Translations under genes and position numbers: made by a program | In this document: positions 35,564 to 44,887 of the stretch, in pieces | Layout of the letters: each line of letters begins with the position of its first letter | Numbering within the stretch: position 1 is the first letter of the stretch | Source: Paraburkholderia ultramafica | Lineage (GTDB): Bacteria > Pseudomonadota > Gammaproteobacteria > Burkholderiales > Burkholderiaceae | DNA length: 64,000 bases | NCBI RefSeq assembly: GCF_902859915.1 | Contig: NZ_CADIKK010000010.1 | Location: 1 to 64,000, forward strand | Reading direction: 5' to 3' | Notes under the pieces: generated by a model | Databases searched by the model: none | What the model saw: only the letters and a program-made list of their open reading frames with translations | Told to the model about the DNA's origin: nothing

Positions 35564-35866
35564 ATGCAAATCATTTTTACGGACGACAAGCCGATCTTCG
35601 ACGGCGCGAATCTGACGGTGCGCTTCATGGCGCGGGTAGAAGGCGAGCCGGTGGTGTGCGCAATCACCGCCGAGGCGCTGGAGGATCATTTCGGCGCCGA
35701 TTCCGCACTGGAAAGCGCGTTGATGGCGGCCTTCGACAAGGGCCGTCAGCGCATCCGTTCGGTTTGCGCGGAAGCACTCGACCAGAACAACGGAGAAGGC
35801 GTGGTGTTGCATAGCGGACTGTTCAGAGTGGAAGGCATGGAACCCGATCGCGGCGCAACGGCGTAG
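35564..35866 (+). CDS. DUF1488 family protein
   Basis: About 100 residues: MQIIFTDDKPIFDGANLTVR, VVCAITAEALEDHFGA and GVVLHSGLFRVEGM match DUF1488. Function unknown, probably cytoplasmic. GAGGA at 35552-35556 supports ATG 35564. An earlier in-frame ATG at 35522 overlaps the DUF4142 stop (ATGA) and would add 14 residues, so translational coupling is an alternative. Followed by a good terminator. Confidence 0.85.
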   Translation: MQIIFTDDKPIFDGANLTVRFMARVEGEPVVCAITAEALEDHFGADSALESALMAAFDKGRQRIRSVCAEALDQNNGEGVVLHSGLFRVEGMEPDRGATA

Positions 35867-35922
35867 TGCCGGCGCGTGCCTACGCTTGAGTTTTTGATGC
35901 GCTTGTCGAACCGGTGAATCAC

Positions 35923-35952
35923 AAAACGGCCCGGCATTTGTCGGGCTGTTTT
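35923..35952 (+). terminator. Intrinsic terminator after the DUF1488 gene
   Basis: AAAAC-G-GCCCG (35923-35933) pairs with CGGGC-T-GTTTT (35942-35952), one G-T wobble, with the stem ending in a T run. Confidence 0.8.
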
Positions 35953-36127
35953 GCATTGCGCTGCAATCCGTGTTGCCGCGTTGCGCGTTCCATCTGACGC
36001 TCGCCGCGCCGGGTACGGCTCATGCGTATGGATCGGCGAACCCCGTTGCCAGATGACCAATGCGCCGCAGGCGAATGCGGATGGCCGGCAGCGGATTCCT
36101 CGACCAACGAAACCCTGGAGGTATTGA

Positions 36128-36580
36128 ATGGCTACGAACGTTGTTTCCGTGCTGAACGATCTGGTCGAAACGTCGAAGGACGGCGAGAAGGGCTTTCGCA
36201 AGGCAGCCGAAGACGCACACGACGCGCAATTGAAAACGATGTTTCTGGCGCGTGCCGAGGACTGCACGCGCGGCGCGCGCGAGCTTCAGGACGCGGTTCA
36301 AAGTCTGGGCGGCAAGCCCGAGACGGGCGGCAGCATGAGCGGAGCGCTGCATCGTGGCTGGGTCGACGTGAAGTCGGCGGTGACCGGGCGCAGCGATCAT
36401 GAGATCCTGGCTGAATGCGAAAAGGGCGAAGACGTCGCGAAGAAGCGTTATCACGACGCGCTCGAAAAGGATTTGCCGGTGGACGTGCGCACGATCGTCG
36501 AGCGGCAGTATCAGGGCGTGCTGCAAAACCATGATCGCGTGCGCGATCTGCGCGATCAGTACGCGGCGAGCCAGCGTTGA
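36128..36580 (+). CDS. PA2169 family four-helix-bundle protein (DUF2383)
   Basis: 150 residues. VVSVLNDLVETSKDGEKGFR starts the DUF2383 helical bundle, and the later VKSAVTGRSDHEILAECEKG and VKKRYHDALE-like helices are typical. No metal ligands of true ferritins are obvious. Soluble stress-associated protein of unknown activity. GGAGG lies upstream of ATG 36128. Confidence 0.9.
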   Translation: MATNVVSVLNDLVETSKDGEKGFRKAAEDAHDAQLKTMFLARAEDCTRGARELQDAVQSLGGKPETGGSMSGALHRGWVDVKSAVTGRSDHEILAECEKGEDVAKKRYHDALEKDLPVDVRTIVERQYQGVLQNHDRVRDLRDQYAASQR

Positions 36581-36682
36581 ATACGGCCAGGCGGCTGGCG
36601 CCTGGAAGGGGCGCTGGTCGCTGGTTTTCGAGTTTCGATAGAGCCGGCCACAATCGACATCTTCCGGTGCTATCGCCCGGTC

Positions 36683-37021
36683 TTATTCGGCGGCGACCTT
36701 CAGATGGTTCTTCACGCTCGACACGCCGTCCACCCCTTTCACGACTTCTTCGGCGGCGGCCTTGTCGTCGGCCGACGGCACTGAACCCGTGAGCCACACC
36801 ACGCCCTTGTGGGTCTTCACGTGAATATGGGTCGACTTGACGTTCTTCGCAGCCAGCAGATCCGCCTTGGCCTTGGTGGTGATGGCGCCGTCGTCGACGT
36901 GCTGGCCGATGGTTTCGGAGGCGGCCGACGGGGCCGACCCGCTGGTCTGCGCCGTAGCGTTCAGTGCGAAAGCGACACAAGCGATGCTACCTGCGGTCTT
37001 CAGAAGTTGGATGGTCTTCAT
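36683..37021 (-). CDS. BON domain exported protein
   Basis: 112 residues. MKTIQLLKTAGSIACVAFAL followed by NATAQ is a signal peptide; a single BON domain follows (about 45-110): DGAITTKAKADLLAAKNVKS, VWLTGSVPSADDKAAAEEVV and SSVKNHLKV. BON domains attach proteins to membranes or lipids; single-domain exported forms resemble the OsmY type and are linked to osmotic stress. ATG 37021 has AAGGAG upstream. Confidence 0.92.
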   Translation of the reverse strand: MKTIQLLKTAGSIACVAFALNATAQTSGSAPSAASETIGQHVDDGAITTKAKADLLAAKNVKSTHIHVKTHKGVVWLTGSVPSADDKAAAEEVVKGVDGVSSVKNHLKVAAE

Positions 37022-37531
37022 GGTTTCTCCTTCGGGTGTTGATGAAAATTGCGGTCTTGTTGCCTGCGGTCGATCGCGGCCGGAACCGCCGATGACGTGC
37101 GTGGGGTCGTTGCCGCTACGGTTCCGTCAGGGCCCCGTTATCGACACCGGGCGACGGCCGCTGCATGCGTTGCGCCTGTGCGTCTGGCGTGTCTCGCTTG
37201 CAAAGACCGGCGTCCGTCCACGTAGTGCTGCTGCGCAAGTGGTGTGCCCGGCGTGCGAAGCGAACCCGCCCAGCGTGGAAAAGCCGTTACCGCATCAGTA
37301 TTTAGGCTGACGAATAGGGCAAAGCAGAGGCGCGGCGCGCGCTCCCGCGTCGTGCCGGGCGGGGAATCGGAAATTGCCGGGTACTTGTAAAAAAGGCGCC
37401 CGACGCCTGCGCAATTGGCGGGCCTGAAAAAGCAAAGCGTAGAAAAAACAGGGTGTTGGGCGAACTGGTACGACAGTTGCTCTGAGGGGGTCACTGACCC
37501 TCTTCCAGCCTATTAACGGGACCTCACTACA
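37022..37531. other. Intergenic region between divergent BON and rpoN genes
   Basis: 510 bases with no gene; contains the sigma-54 type promoter in front of rpoN. Confidence 0.5.
37466..37481 (+). promoter_or_regulatory. Sigma-54 (-24/-12) promoter upstream of rpoN
   Basis: TGGTACGACAGTTGCT matches the consensus TGGCACG-N4-TTGCW at all but one position, with GG and GC ten bases apart. Predicted start near 37492, about 40 bases before the rpoN ATG. It implies positive autoregulation. Confidence 0.75.
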
Positions 37532-39013
37532 ATGCCTTCAATTGAACTACGCACGAGGCAGTCTCTCGCACTCACGCCGCGTTTGCAGCAATCGGTGCGT
37601 CTGTTGCAGTTGTCGTCTCTGGAGTTCCAGCAGGAGTTGCGCACCGCGCTCGATACCAATCCGTTCCTCGAATACGACTCGTCGGAAACGGAAGACGTCG
37701 CGCTCGCCACCGCATCGCCTGGCGAAGAGACCGGCGCGCTGCCCGCGGCCGATACGGTCGACGCCGCCGAACCCGATTCGCTCCCGGCTGACAACGGCAG
37801 CGGCGACACGCTGGAAAGCGCGGGTCAGGACGACGTGCCCGGCGACTTTTCGGGCGACTACAGCACCCGCAGTTCGACGCGCCAGAACGGCGATCCGGAG
37901 AGCAGCGATCCCGCCGAATGGGCCCGTTCACAACCGACGTTGCGCGAGCAGTTGCACGACTCTCTGCGTCTGTACCGGCTCGACGACCGTGACCGCGCGG
38001 TGGCCCGCTTCATCATCGAGGCGCTCGACGATGACGGCTATCTGCGTCAGGAGCTCTCCGATCTCGCCGATAGCGTCGATCTCGAACCGGAATTGACCGA
38101 GGAAGAGTTGCTGGTGGCGCTGCGCCTCGTGCAATCGCTCGACCGTCCGGGGCTGGGGGCGCGTTCGTTGTCGGAGTGTCTGTCGCTGCAGGTGAATGCG
38201 TTGCCCGCCGATACGCCGGGGCACGACGTTGCGCGCGAAATCGTCGAGCATCATCTGGAACGGCTCGCGCGCCGCGAACAGGCCGAGTTGCAAAAGCAGA
38301 TTGGCTGCAGCGCAGAAGAATTGCGCGTCGCCTGCGCATTGGTGCGCAAGCTCGATCCGAAGCCGGGCAATTGCTACGGCCGTACTGAAGACAACTACGT
38401 GGTGCCGGACGTGATCGTGCGCCAGGTGCGCAACAAGTGGGTCGTATCGATCAACCCGGCGGTGCAGCCGCGCGCGCGGATCCATCGGATGTACGCGGAA
38501 CTGTTCGCGCAATCGGCCGGCGGGAGCCGCTCGCCGCTCGCGCAACAGTTGCAGGAAGCGCGTTGGCTGATCCGTAACGCACAGCAACGTTTCGACACGA
38601 TTCAACGCGTCGCGGAGTGCATCGTCGCGCATCAGAAGGCCTTCTTCCAGTACGGCGAAATCGCGCTCAAGCCGATGGTGCTGCGCGATGTGGCCGAAGA
38701 GCTCGGTCTGCACGAGTCCACCATCTCGCGCGCCACCGGCAACAAATATATGGCCACGCCGCGCGGCATTTTCGAGTTCAAGCATTTCTTCCCGCGCGAG
38801 TTGGGTACCGAAAGCGGCGGCACGTGTTCGGCCGCCGCGGTGCGCGCGCTGCTCAAGGAAATGATCGCCGCTGAAAACACGCGCGATCCGCTGTCCGACG
38901 TGACGCTGGCGAAGATGCTCGCCGATCAGGGCGTGCTGGTGGCGCGGCGTACGGTGGCCAAGTACCGGCATCTGATGAAGGTGCCGCCGGCGGAATTGCG
39001 CCGTCAGATCTAA
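37532..39013 (+). CDS. rpoN: RNA polymerase sigma-54 factor
   Basis: 493 residues. Region I at the N-terminus (LRTRQSLALTPRLQQSVRLL, FQQELRTALDTNPFLE) is the activator-contacting part. An acidic region II follows to about 130, then the core-binding domain (EWARSQPTLREQLHDSLRLY, DDGYLRQEL) and the C-terminal DNA-binding domain with the HTH (VAEELGLHESTISRATGNKY) and the RpoN box ARRTVAKYR near the end. It directs transcription from -24/-12 promoters with ATPase activators, one of which is encoded at 55103-56539. The genomic setting lacks lptB, hpf and ptsN, which normally follow housekeeping rpoN, so this is probably a second copy. Confidence 0.96.
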   Translation: MPSIELRTRQSLALTPRLQQSVRLLQLSSLEFQQELRTALDTNPFLEYDSSETEDVALATASPGEETGALPAADTVDAAEPDSLPADNGSGDTLESAGQDDVPGDFSGDYSTRSSTRQNGDPESSDPAEWARSQPTLREQLHDSLRLYRLDDRDRAVARFIIEALDDDGYLRQELSDLADSVDLEPELTEEELLVALRLVQSLDRPGLGARSLSECLSLQVNALPADTPGHDVAREIVEHHLERLARREQAELQKQIGCSAEELRVACALVRKLDPKPGNCYGRTEDNYVVPDVIVRQVRNKWVVSINPAVQPRARIHRMYAELFAQSAGGSRSPLAQQLQEARWLIRNAQQRFDTIQRVAECIVAHQKAFFQYGEIALKPMVLRDVAEELGLHESTISRATGNKYMATPRGIFEFKHFFPRELGTESGGTCSAAAVRALLKEMIAAENTRDPLSDVTLAKMLADQGVLVARRTVAKYRHLMKVPPAELRRQI

Positions 39014-39049
39014 GCGCGTCGTGCCCCGTCGAAGGGGCCGCGCTTGAGG

Positions 39050-39084
39050 GCCACGCGAGGCTGTCCGCTCGCGTGGCTCTTTTT
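39050..39084 (+). terminator. Intrinsic terminator after rpoN
   Basis: GCCACGCGAG (39050-39059) pairs perfectly with CTCGCGTGGC (39068-39077), followed by TCTTTTT. Confidence 0.9.
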
Positions 39085-39148
39085 CGTAACTGGACGTTTC
39101 GTGCGCGCGCCATTACATTGGCGGGTCAAATCGAAACGGGTGAGCGCA

Positions 39149-40327
39149 ATGAAGTACTCGAATCTGGTCGAGCGCCTGCAAGGCAAACGCACGTCGGCGT
39201 GGGAAATCCACCGTGTCGCGCAACTGGCGGCCGCCGCCGGCGAAGACGTCATCGTACTGAGCGTGGGCGATCCGGACTTCGCGACGCCCGCGCCGATCGT
39301 CGAGCGCGCCATCGACGCATTGCGTGGCGGCGATACGCATTACAGCGCGGTGTCCGGCCGCGAGCCGTTGCGCGCGGCGATTGCCGATGAACATGCGCGC
39401 ATGACCGGCTGCACCGTGAGCGCCGCCAACGTGATCCTGACCGCGGGCGCGCAGAACGGCGTGTTCGCCGTGTCGCTATGTCTGCTCGAAGCAGGCGACG
39501 AAGTGATCGTCCCCGAGCCGATGTACCTGACCTACGAGGCTTGCGTGCGTGCGGCGGGCGCCACGCTGGTGCCGGTGCCGGTCGATCCGGCGCGCGCGTT
39601 TCACGTCGATTGCGATGCGCTCGAAGCCGCGCTCACGCCGCGCACCAAGGCTATTTTCTTCGCGACGCCGTGCAATCCGACCGGCGTGGTGATGCCGCGC
39701 GCCGATCTCGAGCGCATCGCGCGGCTCGCCTGCGAGCATGATCTGTGGGTGCTGTCCGACGAGGTCTATGCGGAACTCACCTTCGAGCGAGAACACGTGA
39801 GCATCGTAGCGTTGCCCGGCATGGCGGAGCGTACCGTGACGCTCGGCAGCCTGTCGAAGTCGCATGCGATGGCGGGTTGGCGCGTCGGCTGGGCGATCGG
39901 ACCTGCCGAGCTGATCGAGCACATGGGGCGGCTGGCGCTCGCGATGCTTTACGGTTTGCCAGGCTTCATCCAGCAAGCCGCATTGACGGCCGTGCGGAAC
40001 AAGGCGGCGATCGCCGCCGAAATGCGCGAGATCTATCGGCGCCGGCGCGACGTGGTGTTCGAGCGGCTGCATCGGGTGCCAGGCTTGCGATGCCTGTTGC
40101 CCGAGGCGGGCATGTTCATGATGGTCGACGTCAGCGGCACGGGTCTCGCGACGGTCGATTTCACCTGGCAGCTGTTTCGCGCGCAGGGTGTGTCGGTGCT
40201 CGATGCGAGCGCGTTCGGCGAGACCGCGAATGGGTTCGTGCGGCTGGGATTCGTCGTGGACGAAGCGCGGCTGATCGATGCGTGCGAGCGGATCGCGGCG
40301 TTTGTGGGTGGGTTGCGGACTCGTTGA
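39149..40327 (+). CDS. Class I/II PLP-dependent aminotransferase
   Basis: 392 residues. Fold-type I aminotransferase: VGDPDFATPAPIV near the N-terminus, THYSAVSGREPLRAAIAD, NVILTAGAQNGVF, FFATPCNPTGVVMPR, VLSDEVYAELTF (Asp/Tyr for PLP) and SLSKSHAMAGWRVGW with the Schiff-base Lys; FVRLGFV with the carboxylate-binding Arg near the end. By family an aspartate- or aromatic-type enzyme; the substrate is undetermined. ATG 39149 gives the standard length; the frame is open upstream, overlapping the rpoN terminator, so that extension is rejected. Confidence 0.92.
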   Translation: MKYSNLVERLQGKRTSAWEIHRVAQLAAAAGEDVIVLSVGDPDFATPAPIVERAIDALRGGDTHYSAVSGREPLRAAIADEHARMTGCTVSAANVILTAGAQNGVFAVSLCLLEAGDEVIVPEPMYLTYEACVRAAGATLVPVPVDPARAFHVDCDALEAALTPRTKAIFFATPCNPTGVVMPRADLERIARLACEHDLWVLSDEVYAELTFEREHVSIVALPGMAERTVTLGSLSKSHAMAGWRVGWAIGPAELIEHMGRLALAMLYGLPGFIQQAALTAVRNKAAIAAEMREIYRRRRDVVFERLHRVPGLRCLLPEAGMFMMVDVSGTGLATVDFTWQLFRAQGVSVLDASAFGETANGFVRLGFVVDEARLIDACERIAAFVGGLRTR

Positions 40328-40514
40328 GCTTTCTTCAACATTTCGGTTTGTTTTCGTTTCGTGTCGAGAAGCGATGCGTCATGGGAGGAACGGGCCGCGA
40401 GGCGAGTTTTTCAGTTGACGTCGCTAAAGCTTGCGTCAAAAATCGAGCGCCGGGTTCGTCTTCAATACCAACACCCTGGACATCGGCGCATCTCGACTCG
40501 CACGCGGGAACCCC

Positions 40515-42317
40515 ATGGGCCTTCGTTTCTATCCTTGGTTGCGCCAATCACTGATGGCGGGATCGTTGGCGGCCGCTCTGGTGGCCGTGACACTCGTTCT
40601 CGCTGCGCTGGCCGCACTGACTCAGATGTGCGCGGCCGCCGAACTGGACGATTCACCCGACCCCACTGTCAGCGAGGAAAGCGCGGCGTCGGAAGCCAGC
40701 GCGCCTGAGCGCGCCCAGACCGGCCCGCAGCGTCGACGCGCCGCAGCGAACGAGACAAGCGAGGCGGCGCACGATCCGCAGCTCGTGCCGTCACGCACCG
40801 GCAGCCAGCCACGCACGCCCTCCGCCGCTCGCTACGACGCGCCGGACACGCCGGACACGCCGGACACGCCGCAGCACAATGCCAGATCGGCCGCTGCGAT
40901 TCCGGTGCCCCCGGAAACTTCAACCGTCACCCAGCATTCGATCCGGCTCGACGGCCGCAAGATCGACTACACGGCGACCGCCGGCAACCTGTTGTTGCGC
41001 AACAGGACCGGCGAGGCCAATGCCAGCGTCTTCTATGTCGCCTACACGGTCTCCGCCAAAGCGCCGTCGACACGCCCCGTCACGTTTCTGTTCAACGGCG
41101 GCCCGGGCGCCGGCAGCGTGTTTCTGATGATCGGCTCGTTCGGGCCGAAGCGGGTGCGTACCGCGAGTCCGGCCAGCACGCCGCCCGCGCCGTACGCACT
41201 CGACGACAACCCCGACAGCCTGCTCGGCACGACCGACCTCGTCTTTATCGATGCGGTCGGCGCGGGCTTGTCGAAGGTCGTCGGGCAGGGCGCGGGCAAA
41301 GACTTCTGGGGCGTCGATCAGGACCTCGGCGCATTTTCGCAATTCATCGACCGCTATCTGACGGTGAACCAGCGCTGGAATTCACCCAAGTATCTGCTCG
41401 GCGAATCGTATGGGACCGCGCGCGCCGCAATGCTCGCGTATCGATTGGGGCAGAACAATATCGCGCTCAACGGTGTGATCCTGATGTCGTCGGTGCTCGA
41501 TTCCGAGGCCTTTGCGCCGGGCTCCGATTTCAGAAGCGAAAGCTATCTGCCGAGCTTCGCGGCGATCGCGTGGTATCACGACAAGATCGTGCCGAAGCCC
41601 GCCAGCTTGCCGGCCTTTCTCGACGACGCCCGCGCGTTCGCCCGCGGGCCCTACGCGCAAGCGCTCGCGCAGGGCGACGCGCTGCCCGACGAGCAACGCG
41701 ATGCGATCGCCGCGCGCGTCGCGCAGTTCACCGGCCTCGATGCCGGCTACGTGAAGCGCAACCGTCTGCGTCTTTATCCTGCGCGCTTTCGCAGTCAGTT
41801 GCTGCGCGATCAGTCGCGCAGCGTCGGCCGTTACGATGCGCGCTTCGAAGGCCTCGACTTCGACGATGCGTCCGAGCATCCCGACTTCGATGCATCCGTG
41901 AGCAGCGTGTCGAGCGCTTTCGATGCGGCGCTTCATCGGCACTTCGCCGAGGATCTGCACTTTACGCCCGCCGACCGTTACGTCGTCTTCAGCGACGAAG
42001 CGTTGACGCACTGGGATTGGAAACATCGCGCATGGTGGGGCGAACATTTGACGGCGCCGTATGCGGCTGGCGATCTGGCCGAAGCGATGCGGCAGAATCC
42101 GCGGTTGCGCGTGATGTCGCTGAACGGCTATTTCGACCTCGCCACGCCGTTCTTCGCGACCGAGTACGCGCTGGCGCATCTGGGCGTCGACGGTCCGCTG
42201 CGTGCCAACGTGCGGATCGCCTACTATCCGACCGGCCACATGATCTACCTCGACGACGAGGCATTGCACGCACTCAAGCGCGATCTGGTGAGCTTCTATG
42301 ATGCGGGGGCGCATTGA
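40515..42317 (+). CDS. S10 family serine carboxypeptidase-like protein
   Basis: 600 residues. The N-terminus has a long hydrophobic signal or anchor (LMAGSLAAALVAVTLVLAAL) ending at MCAAAE, so the enzyme is exported. A disordered acidic and Pro-rich linker of about 100 residues follows and includes a short DTP repeat. The catalytic domain has the oxyanion-region FNGGPGAGSVF, nucleophile Ser298 in GESYGT, Asp in NGYFDLATPF and His in PTGHMIY. It releases C-terminal amino acids from peptides, likely in the periplasm. GGGAA lies before ATG 40515. Confidence 0.9.
   Translation: MGLRFYPWLRQSLMAGSLAAALVAVTLVLAALAALTQMCAAAELDDSPDPTVSEESAASEASAPERAQTGPQRRRAAANETSEAAHDPQLVPSRTGSQPRTPSAARYDAPDTPDTPDTPQHNARSAAAIPVPPETSTVTQHSIRLDGRKIDYTATAGNLLLRNRTGEANASVFYVAYTVSAKAPSTRPVTFLFNGGPGAGSVFLMIGSFGPKRVRTASPASTPPAPYALDDNPDSLLGTTDLVFIDAVGAGLSKVVGQGAGKDFWGVDQDLGAFSQFIDRYLTVNQRWNSPKYLLGESYGTARAAMLAYRLGQNNIALNGVILMSSVLDSEAFAPGSDFRSESYLPSFAAIAWYHDKIVPKPASLPAFLDDARAFARGPYAQALAQGDALPDEQRDAIAARVAQFTGLDAGYVKRNRLRLYPARFRSQLLRDQSRSVGRYDARFEGLDFDDASEHPDFDASVSSVSSAFDAALHRHFAEDLHFTPADRYVVFSDEALTHWDWKHRAWWGEHLTAPYAAGDLAEAMRQNPRLRVMSLNGYFDLATPFFATEYALAHLGVDGPLRANVRIAYYPTGHMIYLDDEALHALKRDLVSFYDAGAH
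40841..40867. repeat. 9-bp tandem repeat inside the S10 peptidase gene
   Basis: Three GCCGGACAC units encode an Asp-Thr-Pro repeat in the linker between signal peptide and catalytic domain. Confidence 0.85.
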
Positions 42318-42755
42318 GAATCAGATTCGCAGGCCATCCGTATTGATTCGCGCGTTGGTTATGCGCCCGACTCGTCCGATATGGCGCGATAGCATTCGGT
42401 CGATCTTCAGCGTGGTTTGCGCCGTTTGAATAGCGGAGCATCCGGCCTTTGCCGTCGTGCGTCGCCGCCGGTGCGCAAATTCGGTACGCGCCTTCGAACG
42501 GTATAATCCAGGCACCGTGCCACAGTCGTTCAAAGTCGCGCGGGTCGTCGATCACTGCCTGCCAATCCGCTTGCTCAACCGGCTTCGCCAATCGCTGCCC
42601 ATGGAATTCCGCCCGATCCAGTCGTTCACGCGCAAACGGCTCTCCGACATGGTGTCCGACCGGGACGTAAAGCCCCAGCCGCCATGGCTCTCCAGCCTGA
42701 TTCCGCAGTAGAGTAGGCGAATCGCCCGCTGCCGCCTTTTCTTTTCAAAGAGCTT
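42318..42755. other. Intergenic region upstream of lutABC
   Basis: 438 bases of lower GC. A TATAAT hexamer at 42502-42507 may be a -10 element for lutABC, without a good -35. Short frames on both strands show no family content. Confidence 0.4.
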
Positions 42756-43499
42756 ATGAAAGTCGCCCTGTTTATCCCGTGCTTCATCGACGCGTTTTAT
42801 CCCGAAGTCGGGATCGCCACGCTCGAATTGCTCGAACGCTTCGGTATCGAGGTCGACTATCCGCAAGAGCAAACCTGCTGCGGCCAGCCGATAGCCAACA
42901 GCGGCGCGCATGCCGAGGCAGCCGGCGCCGAGCGCGTGTTCGCGCGCAACTTCGCGGGCTACGACTACATCGTCGGGCCGTCCGCGAGCTGCATCCATCA
43001 CGTGCGCGAGCATTTGACCGCCATCGAACAGACCAGTGAAGTGAAGAAGGTCCGCGCGAACGCTTACGAGCTGGTCGAGTTTCTGCACGACGTGGTCGGC
43101 GCGCGTGAATTTCCGTGGGCCGAATTTCCGCATCGCGTCGGTTTGCACAACAGTTGCAGCGCGCTGCGCCATCTGAAGGAAGCGTCGGTGTCGGAAATCG
43201 CGGCCACGCCGTTTTCGAAACCCCGCGCATTGCTCGAACGCGTGAAGGGCATCGAGTTCGTCAAGCCGGCAAGGCCCGATGAGTGCTGCGGTTTCGGCGG
43301 CACGTTCTCGGTCACTGAAGAGCCAGTGTCGGTGCGCATGGGGCAAGACAAGGTGCGCGACCATCTGAACGCGGGCGCCGAATACATCGTGTCGGGCGAC
43401 ATGTCGTGCCTGATGCACCAGCAAGGCTGCGCGGAACGGATGAAAGCCGACGCGCGCTTCATCCATATCGCGCAGGTTCTCAACGGAGCACGCGCATGA
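42756..43499 (+). CDS. lutA: LutA/YkgE family Fe-S protein of L-lactate oxidation
   Basis: 247 residues. Two CCG-type cysteine motifs: TCCGQPIANSG near residue 41 and ECCGFGGTFSV near 177, plus conserved SASCIHH and HNSCSALRH, as in LutA and glycolate oxidase GlcF-type iron-sulfur subunits. Works with LutB and LutC to oxidise L-lactate to pyruvate. First gene of the operon; its stop overlaps the lutB start. Confidence 0.92.
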   Translation: MKVALFIPCFIDAFYPEVGIATLELLERFGIEVDYPQEQTCCGQPIANSGAHAEAAGAERVFARNFAGYDYIVGPSASCIHHVREHLTAIEQTSEVKKVRANAYELVEFLHDVVGAREFPWAEFPHRVGLHNSCSALRHLKEASVSEIAATPFSKPRALLERVKGIEFVKPARPDECCGFGGTFSVTEEPVSVRMGQDKVRDHLNAGAEYIVSGDMSCLMHQQGCAERMKADARFIHIAQVLNGARA

Positions 43500-44887
43500 A
43501 CCGGATCGATCACGCGAAAGCCGCGGGTGCTTTCATCAAAAAGACGGAGCACGTCGCGTTTCACGACAGGCGTCTGTGGGATTTGCGTGAGAAGCGCGAT
43601 GCGCAGGCGCATGGCATCGCCGAATGGGAGACGCTGCGCGAACTGGCATCGGGCATCAAGGAACACACGCTGTCGCATCTGTCCGACTATCTCGAACAGT
43701 TTGCCGCCGCGGCCGAGGCCAATGGCGTGGTGGTGCATTGGGCCGCCACCGCCGAAGAGCACAACGCGCTGGTGCACGAGATCATGTCCGGGCGCGGCAT
43801 GACCACGCTCGTCAAAAGCAAGTCGATGCTCACCGACGAATGCAGGATGCGCGAGTATCTCGAACCGCGCGGCATTACGGTGATGGAGACGGATCTGGGC
43901 GAACGCATCCAGCAACTCGATCATCAGGATCCGAGTCACATGGTGGTGCCCGCGGTCCATAAATTGCGCGCCGATGTCGCCGAACTGTTCGGCCGCACCA
44001 TCGGCACCGATCCGAAGAATAGCGATATCCACTACCTCGCGGAAAGCCAGCGGATGAACACGCGGCCGTACTTCGTGCGCGAGAAGACGGCCGGCATGAC
44101 CGGCTGCAATTTCGCGGTGGCGGAGACCGGCGCGGTCGTCGTGTGTACCAACGAAGGCAATGCGGACCTGTCGGCGAATGTGCCGCCGCTGCATATCGCG
44201 TCGATCGGTATCGAGAAGCTGATTCCGAAGGTAGCGGATCTCGGCGTGTTCATCCGCATGCTCTCGCGCAGCGCGCTCGGCTCGCCGATCACGCAGTACA
44301 CGTCGCATTTCCGCGCACCGCGTCCCGGCACCGAGATGCATTACATCCTCGTCGATCATGGCCGCTCGGAGCGGCTCGCGATGGAGGACTTCTGGTACTC
44401 GCTCAAGTGCATCCGCTGCGGCGCGTGTATGAACACCTGTCCGGTGTATCGGCGCAGCGGCGGGCTGTCGTATGGCGGAACTTACTCGGGGCCGATCGGC
44501 GCGATCATCAACCCCACGTTCGATCTGAAGCGCTACAGCGCGCTGCCGTTCGCGTCGACGCTCAACGGCAGTTGCACGAACGTGTGTCCGGTGAAGATCA
44601 ACATTCACGAGCAGATCTACAAATGGCGCGCGGTGATCGCCGAGCGTCATGAAGTGCCGTTCGTGAAGCAGGAAGTGTTGAAGATGGCCGGGCGATTGCT
44701 GGCGAGCCCGACCCTGTATCGCGCGACGGTATCGTCGATGGGCAGCGCGTTGCGGCGGCTGCCGAATTTCGTGCTGTATAACCCGCTCAACATCTGGGGC
44801 AAGCAGCGCGAGTTGCCGGAGGCGCCGAAGCTGACCTTCCATGCCTGGTACAGGAAGAATCGTGGAGGTGGTGATGACAACGCGTGA
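43496..44887 (+). CDS. lutB: LutB/YkgF family Fe-S oxidoreductase subunit
   Basis: 463 residues. An N-terminal DUF162-like/LUD domain (VVHWAATAEEHNALVHEIM, TTLVKSKSMLTDE, GMTGCNFAVAETGAVVVCTN) is followed by a ferredoxin-like region with CIRCGACMNTCPVY and, later, NGSCTNVCPVKI, the cysteines for two 4Fe-4S clusters. Central electron-carrying subunit of the lactate-oxidising complex. The ATGA overlap with lutA supports 43496 as start and tight coupling. Confidence 0.93.
   Translation: MNRIDHAKAAGAFIKKTEHVAFHDRRLWDLREKRDAQAHGIAEWETLRELASGIKEHTLSHLSDYLEQFAAAAEANGVVVHWAATAEEHNALVHEIMSGRGMTTLVKSKSMLTDECRMREYLEPRGITVMETDLGERIQQLDHQDPSHMVVPAVHKLRADVAELFGRTIGTDPKNSDIHYLAESQRMNTRPYFVREKTAGMTGCNFAVAETGAVVVCTNEGNADLSANVPPLHIASIGIEKLIPKVADLGVFIRMLSRSALGSPITQYTSHFRAPRPGTEMHYILVDHGRSERLAMEDFWYSLKCIRCGACMNTCPVYRRSGGLSYGGTYSGPIGAIINPTFDLKRYSALPFASTLNGSCTNVCPVKINIHEQIYKWRAVIAERHEVPFVKQEVLKMAGRLLASPTLYRATVSSMGSALRRLPNFVLYNPLNIWGKQRELPEAPKLTFHAWYRKNRGGGDDNA

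Noticed and set aside
42274..42591. A 105-codon minus-strand frame upstream of lutA
   Set aside because: Its start reads somewhat protein-like, but the second half degrades into Arg/Pro-rich sequence, there is no ribosome site, and it runs over the putative lutABC promoter.
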